A stretch of 64,000 nucleotides of DNA from Clostridium_AM sp963780135 (GCA_963780135.1 CAWAAR010000003.1:744001-808000), one strand, 5' to 3'. Numbered from the stretch's first letter, positions 9,293-18,265 are shown. Notes: a model not told the origin generated them from the letters alone. A program made the numbers and translations.

Positions 9293-9859
9293 ATGAAAAA
9301 TATTGTATCAAATTTACTTTCTGAACATATTAATGTAGTTGAAGCAATAAAAAATGATTTCATAATTAGCAATATAAATTTATTTTCAAAGTTATGTATT
9401 AAAACATTAAAAAATAATGGCACTATTTTTTTTATGGGTAATGGTGGTAGTGCAGCAGATAGCCAACACATTGCATCTGAACTTGTTGGGAAATTTAAAG
9501 GAATAAGAAAAGCATATCCAGCTATAGCTATTACTACAGATACTTCTAGTTTAACTTCTATAGCAAATGATTATGGGTTTAATAAGATATTTTCTAGACA
9601 GATACAGGCATTAGTAAATAAAGGGGATACAGTAGTAGGAATATCTACGTCAGGAAATAGTGAAAACATAATAGAAGGAATAGTAGAAGCTAAAAAAATA
9701 GGAGCATATACTGTGGGCTTGCTAGGGAAAAATGGAGGGAAGCTTAAGGATATTTGTGATTTATCTATTATAGTACCCTCTAATATTACTGCAAGAGTGC
9801 AGGAAGTGCATATCTTAATAGGACATATAGTATGTGAGCTTTTAGAAAAGGAGCTTTAG
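9293..9859 (+). CDS. gmhA: Sedoheptulose-7-phosphate isomerase
   Basis: An SIS-domain protein of 188 residues from the ATG at 9293 (a GTG at 9284 is possible). The motifs FMGNGGSAADSQHIASEL and GISTSGNSENII are those of GmhA, which converts sedoheptulose 7-phosphate to D-glycero-D-manno-heptose 7-phosphate. The length matches the family. It is followed 2 bp later by hldE, so the two are certainly co-transcribed. This is the first step of ADP-heptose synthesis. Confidence 0.93.
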   Translation: MKNIVSNLLSEHINVVEAIKNDFIISNINLFSKLCIKTLKNNGTIFFMGNGGSAADSQHIASELVGKFKGIRKAYPAIAITTDTSSLTSIANDYGFNKIFSRQIQALVNKGDTVVGISTSGNSENIIEGIVEAKKIGAYTVGLLGKNGGKLKDICDLSIIVPSNITARVQEVHILIGHIVCELLEKEL

Positions 9860-9861
9860 TA

Positions 9862-11349
9862 ATGATATATAATTATGATGATATTAATAAGGCTTTGAAT
9901 AAATTAGATAAAGTTAGAATTGCTGTAATTGGAGATGTGATGCTTGATAAATATTACTATGGTGATGTTGAAAGGATATCAGAAGAAGCTCCAATACCTA
10001 TAGTTCATGTTGAAAGTGAAAAAAATATATTAGGTGGAGCTGCAAATGTGGCAAATAGTTTATCTGTGCTTGGGTGCAAAGTTTTTTTATGCGGTGTAGT
10101 TGGAAAAGATTCTAATGGAGATAAATTAAAAAGTTTATTGAAGGAAAGAGATATTAATCTTAATGGTATATATATAGATGAAAAAAGATCTACTACGACA
10201 AAGGTGAGAATTATAGGTATCCACCAGCAGATGATTAGATTAGATTTTGAAGATAGATTTTCAATTTCTGAAGCTGTTGAGGATGTGATTAAAAAATGGG
10301 TAGATCAGATTTTAGAGAAAGATATAAAGGCAGTTTTAATATCTGATTATGCGAAAGGTTTATGCACGCAAAGTTTATGCAATTACATAATAAATAAGTG
10401 TCTGCAAAAAAAAGTTTGGACAATTGTAGATCCTAAAGGTAAACAATGGAATAAATATAAAAATGCTAACATAGTAACACCAAATTTAAGGGAATTAAGT
10501 GATGCTTGGGGACAAAAACTAGAAAATATAAATAATGATATTGAATTTGCAGGAAATAAGATTTTGAACAGTTATCATATAAAAAATCTTGTTGTAACTA
10601 GATCAGAAAAAGGATTAAGTTTATTAAACAATTGCAAAAATTTACATGTACCTTCTTTTGCAAAGGAAGTATTTGATGTATCAGGAGCAGGAGATACTGT
10701 TATTTCTGTGCTTTCAGCGCTTGCAGTAGCAGGACTTAATCTTGAATATGCGGTTAACATTGCAAATATTGCAGCAGGCATTTCTGTAAGTAAGGCTGGT
10801 ACTTACTGCGTAAGTCGTAAAGAAATACTTAGTAATTTAGATAAACATGGAATTTATGGTTTTTTTTCAAAAGTTATGGAATTGGATACTTTGAAAAGAA
10901 ATTTAAGTAAATGGAAAAAAGAAAACAAGAAGATTGTTTTTACCAATGGATGTTTTGACATACTTCATGCTGGTCATATTAACTATCTGAATAAGGCTTC
11001 TAGATTAGGTAGTAAGCTTATTGTAGGTATTAATTCTGATGATTCTGTAAGACGGTTAAAAGGTAATGAAAGACCTATAGTTTCAGAAATAGATAGAGCG
11101 AATATTTTATCAGCTTTGGAATTTGTAGATGCAGTCATAATTTTTAAAGACAATACTCCTTTGAATTTAATAAAACTAATAAGTCCTGATGTACTTGTAA
11201 AGGGTGAAGATTATGAAATAGAAAACATAGTTGGAAGAGAATATGCAAAAGAAACAAAAGTTATATCCTTTTTAAAAGGATATTCTACAACAGGAATTGT
11301 ACAAAAAATTATAACTAGTGTTAAAGGGAATGATGATAAGTATGAATAA
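9862..11349 (+). CDS. hldE: Bifunctional heptose-7-phosphate kinase / heptose-1-phosphate adenylyltransferase
   Basis: A 495-residue fusion. Residues 1-~325 are a PfkB/ribokinase-like kinase with IAVIGDVMLDKY, GGAANVANSL and the catalytic SGAGDT. Residues ~345-490 are a nucleotidyltransferase with FTNGCFDILHAGH (HxGH motif). This two-domain layout and order are those of HldE (RfaE), which phosphorylates heptose 7-phosphate at C1 and, after GmhB, transfers AMP to give ADP-heptose. Gram-positive GDP-heptose routes instead use separate HddA and HddC, so the beta/ADP branch is indicated here. GGAG precedes the ATG; the gene overlaps gmhB by 8 bp. Confidence 0.95.
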   Translation: MIYNYDDINKALNKLDKVRIAVIGDVMLDKYYYGDVERISEEAPIPIVHVESEKNILGGAANVANSLSVLGCKVFLCGVVGKDSNGDKLKSLLKERDINLNGIYIDEKRSTTTKVRIIGIHQQMIRLDFEDRFSISEAVEDVIKKWVDQILEKDIKAVLISDYAKGLCTQSLCNYIINKCLQKKVWTIVDPKGKQWNKYKNANIVTPNLRELSDAWGQKLENINNDIEFAGNKILNSYHIKNLVVTRSEKGLSLLNNCKNLHVPSFAKEVFDVSGAGDTVISVLSALAVAGLNLEYAVNIANIAAGISVSKAGTYCVSRKEILSNLDKHGIYGFFSKVMELDTLKRNLSKWKKENKKIVFTNGCFDILHAGHINYLNKASRLGSKLIVGINSDDSVRRLKGNERPIVSEIDRANILSALEFVDAVIIFKDNTPLNLIKLISPDVLVKGEDYEIENIVGREYAKETKVISFLKGYSTTGIVQKIITSVKGNDDKYE

Positions 11350-11872
11350 GGCAGTATTTTTAGATAGAGATGGTACTATAAATGTAGATAAAGGATATGT
11401 ATATAAAGTAGAAGATTTTTATATTATAGATGGTGTACTTGAATCAATAAAGATACTCAATAAAGCAGGATACAATGTAATAATAATTACTAATCAATCA
11501 GGAGTGGCAAGGGGATATTATAGTGAGGAAGATGTGATATATCTTCATAAATATATAAAGATGTTATTTAATCAATATGATGTTCATATTGATGATTTTT
11601 ATTATTGTCCTCATCATCCTATTTTAGGTGTTGGAAAGTATAAATTTGAATGCAATTGTAGAAAACCTAAATCAGGACTTATAGAGAGAGGTATAAAGAA
11701 TTTTAATATAGATGTAAATAAATCCTGGATGATAGGTGATAAAGAGAGTGATGTAATAGCTGGAATAAATGCAGGTTTAAGAAGTATATTGCTTTGTGAA
11801 TTACCTAAAAAAGAAAATGAATTTATATCATTACTAGATGCAGTTAAATATATAGTCAATTTAGGACTCTGA
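11342..11872 (+). CDS. gmhB: D-glycero-D-manno-heptose-1,7-bisphosphate 7-phosphatase
   Basis: A HAD phosphatase of 176 residues from the ATG at 11342, overlapping hldE by 8 bp; in-frame starts at 11318, 11330 and 11333 are less likely by family length. Motif I is FLDRDGTIN, and the GmhB zinc loop is present as CPHHP...CNCRKPKSG. Motif IV is MIGDKESD. It removes the C7 phosphate between the kinase and adenylyltransferase steps of HldE. With gmhA and hldE it completes the route to ADP-D,D-heptose; no hldD epimerase is recognisable in the window. Confidence 0.93.
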   Translation: MNKAVFLDRDGTINVDKGYVYKVEDFYIIDGVLESIKILNKAGYNVIIITNQSGVARGYYSEEDVIYLHKYIKMLFNQYDVHIDDFYYCPHHPILGVGKYKFECNCRKPKSGLIERGIKNFNIDVNKSWMIGDKESDVIAGINAGLRSILLCELPKKENEFISLLDAVKYIVNLGL

Positions 11873-11951
11873 AAAGAATATCAGCAATAGTTAATTCATA
11901 TATCTAAAATAGAGATTAATTAAAAAATATCTGAAATTGGGTGGGTATAAG

Positions 11952-13133
11952 ATGAATATTATACATATAACTACTTTTCTGCAAGGTGGTGCAGGAAGAA
12001 TAATTAAAGAGATAGCAGAATATCAAAAAACAAGAGGTCATAATGTAGTTATAGTAACTAATTTAACAGAAGAGATAGGGTATTGCAATTATTATGAATA
12101 TTTAAATGAACTTCAAAATCTTAAAATACCATGTTTAAAAGTAGATTCTACTTTTAAAAGAAACATGTATCTTAATTTAAAGGTTGTGGAAAAAGTAAGA
12201 AATATTTTAATGAAAGAAAATATAGATATAATACATGCTCATGCTGCAGTTCCGGCTATGGTTGGTGTAATTGCAAGATCAGGCATTAATAGATATATTC
12301 CTGTGATCCAAACTATGCATGGTTGGGGCACTAATAAAAGAGAAGAACAAGAAAAAATGGATGTGACTATTATGAATGGACTAGATAAAGTAATTACTGT
12401 TTCTAAAAATGACGAAAAACTTATGATAAAAAAAGGAGTTGATAATGAAAAGCTACTTACAATATATAATGGCATCCAGGAAAAAGATAAATATAAAATT
12501 TTAGATAAGGACATTATATTTGATATAAAAAGTCATAGAAAAAATGGATATAGGATATTAGGATGTATAGGTACTATATGTGAAAGAAAAAATCAAGAAC
12601 TTTTAATAGAAGCTATAAATAATTCTAAAAAAGATGAAAAAATATTTTGTGTATTTATAGGGGAAGGAGACAAGTTAAATGAATTAAGAACTAAAGTTAA
12701 GTCCTATAAAATTGAGAATAGGATAAAGTTTTATGGGTATAAAGCTAATGCTAGTTCTTATATAAAGTATTTTGATTATTATATATTTACTTCTTTAAGT
12801 GAAGGTTTAAGTATTGCTCTATTAGAAGGTCTTAGAGAAAAGGTTCCTGTAATATGCAGTGATATACCTGCTTTTAATGAGTTTATTGAAAATAATAAGA
12901 CAGGTTATTTGTTTAAAAGTAATAATGTAGATAGTCTTAGAAGTTTGTTAGATGAAGTTTTAAAGCACAGTTATCAATATGAAAAAGATTTAATGGAAAA
13001 TGCTTATTATGAGTATAACAACAAGTTTACAATAGATATTATGATGAAAAGTTATAAAAAATTATACAAGTATATTATAGGAGAGGATGAGAGTGTTAGT
13101 AATTTCAGTGATTTGATAAAGAATTTTTCATAA
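11952..13133 (+). CDS. Glycosyltransferase family 4
   Basis: From the ATG at 11952 (GGTGGG upstream; a TTG at 11937 is unlikely) the protein has 393 residues. GT-B architecture: N-terminal IIHITTFLQGGAGRIIKEI, then a nucleotide-binding C-terminal domain with the EX7E region SLSEGLSIALLEGL. Retaining GT4 enzymes transfer sugars from NDP-sugars at the inner membrane face. It lies between the heptose genes and the PseG-like gene and probably belongs to the same glycan pathway. Confidence 0.85.
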   Translation: MNIIHITTFLQGGAGRIIKEIAEYQKTRGHNVVIVTNLTEEIGYCNYYEYLNELQNLKIPCLKVDSTFKRNMYLNLKVVEKVRNILMKENIDIIHAHAAVPAMVGVIARSGINRYIPVIQTMHGWGTNKREEQEKMDVTIMNGLDKVITVSKNDEKLMIKKGVDNEKLLTIYNGIQEKDKYKILDKDIIFDIKSHRKNGYRILGCIGTICERKNQELLIEAINNSKKDEKIFCVFIGEGDKLNELRTKVKSYKIENRIKFYGYKANASSYIKYFDYYIFTSLSEGLSIALLEGLREKVPVICSDIPAFNEFIENNKTGYLFKSNNVDSLRSLLDEVLKHSYQYEKDLMENAYYEYNNKFTIDIMMKSYKKLYKYIIGEDESVSNFSDLIKNFS

Positions 13134-13165
13134 TAGTATATAGTATGGAATATGGAAGGATTTAT

Positions 13166-14155
13166 ATGATAATAGGGATTCGTGCAGATGGAGGAACGCA
13201 GATAGGAATGGGACATATAATGAGAACTTTAGTTTTAGCAAATGAGTTTTTAAAATATAAAAGCAATGAGGTTTTTTATATATGTTTAGAAGGGGATAAA
13301 TACCAAAAAGGAATAGAAGAAATATTAAATGAAGGCTTTCATATTAAATTTATAAAAGAAGGAAATTCTTTTATAAATTTAAAAACTATCTATGCAGAGT
13401 TATTGATTACAGATAGTTATAATATAAGCGAAGAATATTTTGATGTTACAAAAAAAATATTCTCTAAAACAGCCTATGTTGATGATATGAATCTTCACTA
13501 TTTTAATGTTGATTTTTTAATAAATCAAAATATAGGTGCAGAAGAACTTGATTATAAAGTAAATAAAGATACAAAACTTATGCTTGGTGCAACTTATACA
13601 ATGCTCAGAGAAGAATTTAGAAATATTTCACAGAAACACATAAAAGAAAAAGTTTCTAATATCATGATTACAGTGGGAGGCTCTGACCCGTATCATGTCA
13701 CAGAGAGACTTTTATCTTATGTCAAAGACTTAAATTATAATTTTCATGTGGTAGTAGGCCCATCTTTTTGTAACATACAGAAACTTAAAATCTTTGAAAG
13801 TAAAAATATAAAATTTTATTATAATGCAGATATGTATACTTTGATGAAGCAATCTGATATGGCTATATCAGGTTGTGGCAGTACTTTATATGAATTGGCA
13901 TTATGTGGAGTTCCAACTATAGGTATAGTAATTGCAGGTAATCAACAAAGAACGGGAGATAAATTAAGTGATATGAAAGTCATAAAAAATATAGGTTGGT
14001 ATAGTGCGATAAATAAGGAGATTTTGATTCATAACATTGAAACTTTAGCTAACGATAAAAGATTAAGATGTAATATGAGTGAAACATCTTCAAATCTTAT
14101 AGATGGAAAAGGTGTAAAAAGAATAGTAGATCAAATACTAAATGAAGTAAAATAA
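13166..14155 (+). CDS. PseG/SpsG-like UDP-sugar hydrolase or glycosyltransferase
   Basis: The ATG at 13166 follows GGAAGG and gives 329 residues; the ATG at 13145 lacks a proper site. The start GIRADGGTQIGMGHIMRT is the PseG/SpsG signature, and SGCGSTLYELALCGVPTI is the C-terminal GT-B block. PseG hydrolyses UDP-2,4-diacetamido-2,4,6-trideoxy-altrose before the PseI condensation. With a NeuB/PseI-like gene at the window edge, a nonulosonate role is reasonable, though other pse/leg genes are not in the window. Alternatives include a spore-coat SpsG-type function. Confidence 0.8.
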   Translation: MIIGIRADGGTQIGMGHIMRTLVLANEFLKYKSNEVFYICLEGDKYQKGIEEILNEGFHIKFIKEGNSFINLKTIYAELLITDSYNISEEYFDVTKKIFSKTAYVDDMNLHYFNVDFLINQNIGAEELDYKVNKDTKLMLGATYTMLREEFRNISQKHIKEKVSNIMITVGGSDPYHVTERLLSYVKDLNYNFHVVVGPSFCNIQKLKIFESKNIKFYYNADMYTLMKQSDMAISGCGSTLYELALCGVPTIGIVIAGNQQRTGDKLSDMKVIKNIGWYSAINKEILIHNIETLANDKRLRCNMSETSSNLIDGKGVKRIVDQILNEVK

Positions 14156-14225
14156 GCAAATTGAGAAGCATATTTTTATAATATGAAATTTAGTTACTTA
14201 AATAATAAATGGGGAGTGAAACAGT

Positions 14226-15236
14226 ATGAATATATTAGTAACTGGAGGTGCTGGTTTTATAGGGCGTTGGGTTGTAAAAAGGTTGTTAGATGATGGACAT
14301 AGTGTAATGGTATTAGACAACTTATCTAATGGAACATTGGAAAATATAAAAGAGTTTAATAACAATATTAATTTTAAATTTGTAGAAGGGGATATAAAAG
14401 ATGAAGTTATTTTAGATAAAGTTTTTGAAGAAAAGTTTGATATAATATATCATTTAGCAGCATCTATAAATGTACAGGATAGTATAGATAATCCCAAAGC
14501 TACTTTTTATAATGATACAGTTGCTACATTTAATATTTTGGAAAAAGCAAAAATACAGATGTTTGGTAAAAATGCTAAAATGGATGGAGATAAGTGGGTA
14601 TTAGATAAAAATGAAGATATGCATTTATGCAAAATAGTATTTATGAGTACCTGCATGGTTTATGACAAAGCATATTATAATGGAATTAGTGAAGAACATA
14701 CAATAAAAGCTGCATCCCCTTACTCAGCTAGTAAGATAGCAGCTGAAAATATGGTGCTTGCTTATTATAATACGTATAAATTACCCGCAGTAATAATAAG
14801 ACCTTTTAACACTTATGGACCCTATCAAAAAACTAATGGGGAAGGTGGGGTCGTAGCTGTATTTATAAATAATGTATTATACAATAAAGATTTAAATATA
14901 TATGGAAATGGAGAGCAAACTAGAGATTTACTTTATGTAAAAGATTGTGCAAAGTTTGTGACTATAGCTGGATATTCTGAAAAAGTAAATGGTGAGATAG
15001 TGAATGCAGGCACAAATGTAAATATAACTATAAATGAATTAGCAAATATTATAGCTAAAGGAAGAGTAAATGTAAACCATGTTAAACATATTCATCCACA
15101 GAGTGAGATAATGAAATTAAAATGCAATTATTCTAAAGCAAAAGCATTAATTAATTGGGAACCAGAGTATGCTTTAGAACAAGGAATAAAAGAAACAGAA
15201 AAATGGATTTTAAATAGTAAAAACAAAAGTTCTTAA
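14226..15236 (+). CDS. NAD-dependent sugar epimerase/dehydratase (extended SDR)
   Basis: A 336-residue extended short-chain dehydrogenase with NAD-binding TGGAGFIG at residues 6-13, catalytic YSASK (Tyr near residue 166), and substrate-domain RPFNTYGPYQ. It resembles GalE/WbpP/RmlB-type UDP- or dTDP-sugar enzymes. GGGGAG precedes the ATG. Given the heptose genes upstream one could propose HldD, but the sequence looks like the general GalE-like group rather than HldD. It is the last plus-strand gene of the first glycan cluster and faces the convergent minus-strand gene. Confidence 0.85.
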   Translation: MNILVTGGAGFIGRWVVKRLLDDGHSVMVLDNLSNGTLENIKEFNNNINFKFVEGDIKDEVILDKVFEEKFDIIYHLAASINVQDSIDNPKATFYNDTVATFNILEKAKIQMFGKNAKMDGDKWVLDKNEDMHLCKIVFMSTCMVYDKAYYNGISEEHTIKAASPYSASKIAAENMVLAYYNTYKLPAVIIRPFNTYGPYQKTNGEGGVVAVFINNVLYNKDLNIYGNGEQTRDLLYVKDCAKFVTIAGYSEKVNGEIVNAGTNVNITINELANIIAKGRVNVNHVKHIHPQSEIMKLKCNYSKAKALINWEPEYALEQGIKETEKWILNSKNKSS

Positions 15237-15298
15237 GCCTTTAGTAAGTAAATTTAAGGGATTAAGAACTTTAATAACATTATTAAATAAGATTTATT

Positions 15299-16105
15299 TT
15301 AGTAATAATCATCATAGTCATCATAATTGTCATCAGTGTCATCATCAGTGTTATCATCTGGAAATAAAGGTTGTAATTTTTGGTCAGGATAAAATTTAGG
15401 TACAGGTGCTTTATCAAATCTTTCACATGGTTCTTCAAAAGGTTCTTCTTCACAAGAATTAGGAATTGGACAGTAATTAAAGGTTGGAACAAGTAATTGA
15501 ACCATTAGTTCAGCCTTTACAATTAGGTGAAAACCTAAAGAAATATCTAATACATCACAATTATTTTCATCTTTAGTAAGTACACCTTCTAAACATTCAG
15601 CAACAATTTCAAGTTTTACAATTTGAGAATCCACTGTACTATTAGTATTGTTAATAGGTAAAAAGCTAATAGATTTTTGAGATATAGGGTCAGGTAAATA
15701 AAATTTAGGTATTAATTCAGTTCTGTTTATTTCAAAAAGTTCAGATTGCATAGTATTGTTTGTATCAATAAAATCTGCACAAAATGAAATTCTAAAGGAA
15801 ATAACAACTTTTTTATATCCAGGACTATTTTTAATTGGAATCTTATTAACAGATAAAAGTTTAATTTTAAAATCCCTACAGCCTAAAAAATTTTCGGGAT
15901 TTTTTAGAGGATTGCTTCTTAGTTCTTCATCAGTAATATTAGTATCATCACCTTCAGCAAAGGTAAGGCATCTTTTGAATAAGCACTGATCAAATACTTT
16001 TGGAACATCTATGCATACTAATTCTGATGGATCTGGGAGTTCATTTTTTTTATTTACAATGCCTGGTTTAAGTGTAAACTTACTTCTGTTAAAACTATCA
16101 TCCAT
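15299..16105 (-). CDS. Unrecognised protein with acidic C-terminal tail, probable spore-surface protein
   Basis: A 268-residue protein I cannot place in a named family. It has no signal peptide or membrane segment. Residues ~30-215 form a beta-rich domain with CIDVPKVFDQC, SFRISFCADFID and KAELMVQLLVPTFNYCP; the same blocks recur at the end of the protein at 18321-19832. The last ~20 residues are nearly all Asp and Tyr. Nine or more cysteines suggest crosslinking. The ATG is preceded by AGGAGG, and a sequence matching the mother-cell sigma-K consensus lies at 16174-16200. Together these suggest a late spore coat or exosporium component. The only minus-strand gene in this stretch, it sits beside the heptose/glycan operon. 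Confidence 0.75.
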   Translation of the reverse strand: MDDSFNRSKFTLKPGIVNKKNELPDPSELVCIDVPKVFDQCLFKRCLTFAEGDDTNITDEELRSNPLKNPENFLGCRDFKIKLLSVNKIPIKNSPGYKKVVISFRISFCADFIDTNNTMQSELFEINRTELIPKFYLPDPISQKSISFLPINNTNSTVDSQIVKLEIVAECLEGVLTKDENNCDVLDISLGFHLIVKAELMVQLLVPTFNYCPIPNSCEEEPFEEPCERFDKAPVPKFYPDQKLQPLFPDDNTDDDTDDNYDDYDDYY

Positions 16106-16173
16106 AGCAGTTCCTCCTTCCTATAGGGTAGGTATCTTTGAAGATGTAATAAGAAGCTATAAAGCTTTCACTA

Positions 16174-16200
16174 TAATATATGAAGGATATTAGCCAATGT
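16174..16200 (-). promoter_or_regulatory. Sigma-K-type promoter for the acidic-tailed gene
   Basis: On the minus strand the sequence reads AC, 16 bases, then CATATATTA, matching the sigma-K consensus AC-N16/17-CATANNNTA. The predicted transcription start is about 60 bases upstream of the ATG at 16105. Seen directly as a consensus match; activity is inferred. Confidence 0.6.
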
Positions 16201-16282
16201 TACATATAACAATTTTAAAATATGAAAGTTGAGTAATATACTTGTAGATGCAAAAATATAATTTATAAAGAGAGGTGGGAAA

Positions 16283-17845
16283 ATGAATAATTGTAATTCT
16301 TGGATTTTTAATGATCGATCAGATAATTTGTGGAGATTTTTTATCACGGAGAATGGAGATTTGATTTATAGCATCATGTATGGAGATGATAAATGGACTA
16401 AAGAGAAAAAAATTGATACAGAAATATTAGAATTTGCTGTTAACATAGATGTAAAAGAAAATATTCACATTGTATATATTAATAAAAAAAGACAATTAAA
16501 ATATTGTGTATGGGAAAGTAGTCAGTGGTTAGGAAAAATTCTTTATAACTTTGAAGATAATAATTATGATGTTAATGAATTAGCTTTGATAATAAAGGAA
16601 GACAGTATACATATCTTTTTTATGCTTAAAAAATCAAATCAAAAGCAAAAAGCATCACTTATACATTATTTATGGCAGGGGGAAAAGTATGAACTTAATA
16701 CTATTTGTAATGTAAATCTTGTAGCTGATGTTAATACACATTATTATGTGGAAACAGAATCAGAAAATAAAATTTATCTACTTTTCATTAGTGGCGGTGA
16801 AAATGGAGTAACTTTGAGAGTTTGTAGATATATGAACAATGCATGGAGTAAGATTAAAACTTTATATATAATAAGGGGAAGTGAAATAGCATTCTATAGT
16901 TTAATATATATAAATAAATTTCATATATTAAATCTGTCTAGAGAACATTCTATATATTCATTAGAATATGTATCAGTAGATTTTGATGGAAACATGAAGA
17001 GTAGTAAGGTTAATGAAAGTTTAGAAAAAATTATAAATCCTGTTTTTTTTATAAGGGAAAATAAACTATTTGCGTTATGGCAAAGAGAAAATAATCTGCT
17101 ATGTTCTTATTTTAAAGATTATTGGTATACTCCAATAAAATTGAATAGTGAAGATGATGACATTATTTTATTGTATAACTATATAACATCCAATGGTAAA
17201 GAAAATAGTTTGAAAACAAAAAAAATATTTGGTACTGTTTTCCCAGATATAAAATTATTTTTACCACAAATTTTATTAAATGAAGATAGTAACAAAGAAA
17301 TAAAAGAAAGTAATATGCAAACACTTGGAATTGAAAATACAAATGTTATGGAGAATACACAAAAAGATATACCTCAATTAAAAGAAATTAACAAAAATTT
17401 ATGTGAAAGAATTGACGAAATGAAAATGAAGTTTCAACATAAACAAAAATTTATTAATGAAATTGAAGAAAATCTTAGGATGGTACTTGAAAAGAATAAA
17501 AAGGTAGAAGAAAATTGTAGCTTCTTTGCTGAACTTCAAAAATCAACACAAGCAGAGCTGGAAAAAACAAAAAAACAATTAGAGGATGAGGAGAATTTAG
17601 TAAAGGAACTGCAATGTAAAATTCAAGAGATAGATGAAAAGCAGAAAGAGCAATGTCAACATTTAGAAGAAGTTAATGGGGAAAAACAAGAAATGCAAAA
17701 AGATATAGAAAAGTTAAATGATGAAAAACAACAAATGCAAGAGGATATAGAAAAATTAAAGACAGAAAAGGAAAGTCTAGAAAAAGATTTGGAAGATGAA
17801 AAAAATATGCCTTTTATGTATAGAGTGTTAAATAAGAAAAAATAA
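16283..17845 (+). CDS. Unrecognised protein: beta-propeller-like N-terminus plus long coiled coil
   Basis: 520 residues, no known family. Residues ~1-320 contain repeated strands with Trp/Tyr-rich turns such as LKYCVWESSQW, IHYLWQGEKY, RVCRYMNNAW and ENNLLCSYFKDYW, a pattern seen in lectin- or sialidase-like propellers. Residues ~350-505 are a charged heptad-rich coiled coil that includes two near-identical 14-residue units. There is no signal peptide. GAGGTGGG precedes the ATG. Flanked by two genes with spore-surface features, so I infer a structural or tethering role on the spore; the evidence is positional only. Confidence 0.7.
   Translation: MNNCNSWIFNDRSDNLWRFFITENGDLIYSIMYGDDKWTKEKKIDTEILEFAVNIDVKENIHIVYINKKRQLKYCVWESSQWLGKILYNFEDNNYDVNELALIIKEDSIHIFFMLKKSNQKQKASLIHYLWQGEKYELNTICNVNLVADVNTHYYVETESENKIYLLFISGGENGVTLRVCRYMNNAWSKIKTLYIIRGSEIAFYSLIYINKFHILNLSREHSIYSLEYVSVDFDGNMKSSKVNESLEKIINPVFFIRENKLFALWQRENNLLCSYFKDYWYTPIKLNSEDDDIILLYNYITSNGKENSLKTKKIFGTVFPDIKLFLPQILLNEDSNKEIKESNMQTLGIENTNVMENTQKDIPQLKEINKNLCERIDEMKMKFQHKQKFINEIEENLRMVLEKNKKVEENCSFFAELQKSTQAELEKTKKQLEDEENLVKELQCKIQEIDEKQKEQCQHLEEVNGEKQEMQKDIEKLNDEKQQMQEDIEKLKTEKESLEKDLEDEKNMPFMYRVLNKKK
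17681..17764 (+). repeat. Two tandem 42-bp units inside the coiled coil
   Basis: Units 17681-17722 and 17723-17764 encode EKQEMQKDIEKLND and EKQQMQEDIEKLKT. Each is exactly two heptads, so expansion or contraction would lengthen the coil without breaking its register. Confidence 0.8.
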
Positions 17846-17854
17846 TAATCCTTA

Positions 17855-17882
17855 ACAAATTAGAGACTATATGCATAGTATA
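17855..17882 (+). promoter_or_regulatory. Possible sigma-K-type promoter before the DUF3343 gene
   Basis: AC at 17855-17856, 17 bases, then CATAGTATA at 17874-17882, matching AC-N16/17-CATANNNTA. The start codon at 17929 lies ~40 bases past the expected transcription start. The match is direct; use in sporulation is inferred. Confidence 0.45.
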
Positions 17883-17928
17883 AAACAAAAAGTTAACTAA
17901 ATTTTATTATAGATAGAGGTGAGATATT

Positions 17929-18195
17929 ATGGAGGGAAGAAGTACCGAATATATAATGGTATTTACTTCACATAATAGAGCTGTATTTTTGTATGACAGA
18001 CTTATAAGAAAAAAATATAGAATTAAATTAGTTTCTACTCCTTGTGAAATTTCTAAAGGATGCAGCCATTCTATTAGATTTAGAGATGAAGACTTCCAGG
18101 CTATTAAAAATGAAGCTAATAAAAATAACATTACACCTAGGGCTATATATAAAATAGTTCTAAAAGGAAATAAAGAGTCTTATGAGTTAATATAG
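17929..18195 (+). CDS. DUF3343 family protein (putative Se/S carrier-like)
   Basis: An 88-residue soluble protein. It matches the DUF3343 pattern: MVFTSHNRAVFLYDRL at the start, then LVSTPCEISKGCSHSIRF carrying the two cysteines characteristic of the family, which has been proposed to carry selenium or sulfur. AGAGGTGAG precedes the ATG. Members are often next to a cysteine-desulfurase-like aminotransferase; here that partner is at 19878, separated by the propeller protein gene. A terminator follows directly. Confidence 0.85.
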   Translation: MEGRSTEYIMVFTSHNRAVFLYDRLIRKKYRIKLVSTPCEISKGCSHSIRFRDEDFQAIKNEANKNNITPRAIYKIVLKGNKESYELI

Positions 18196-18202
18196 AATAT
18201 AA

Positions 18203-18224
18203 AAAAGCCCGTAAGGGCTTTTAT
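18203..18224 (+). terminator. Rho-independent terminator after DUF3343 gene
   Basis: Stem AAAAGCCC / GGGCTTTT with loop GTAA, running into T-rich sequence. It separates the DUF3343 gene from the next gene. Confidence 0.85.
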
Positions 18225-18256
18225 AGTGTATATAAAGGCAATTTTAATATATTTTG

Positions 18257-18265
18257 CATATTATA
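18257..18265 (+). promoter_or_regulatory. Partial sigma-K-like -10 element
   Basis: CATATTATA fits CATANNNTA, but the expected AC at -35 is GC at the 17-base spacing. It lies 56 bases before the ATG at 18321. Suggestive only; I report it because two neighbouring genes have better matches. Confidence 0.3.

Noticed and set aside
14226..15236. SDR gene as the missing HldD
   Set aside because: Sequence is GalE/WbpP-like; HldD-specific features were not recognised.
15756..16193. Plus-strand ORFs of 77 and 60 residues opposite the acidic-tailed gene
   Set aside because: No ribosome binding site; they mirror the minus-strand gene, which has AGGAGG and a promoter.
16203..16211. CATATAACA as a sigma-K -10 box for the propeller/coiled-coil gene
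   Set aside because: Lacks the final TA and has no AC at 16-17 bases upstream.
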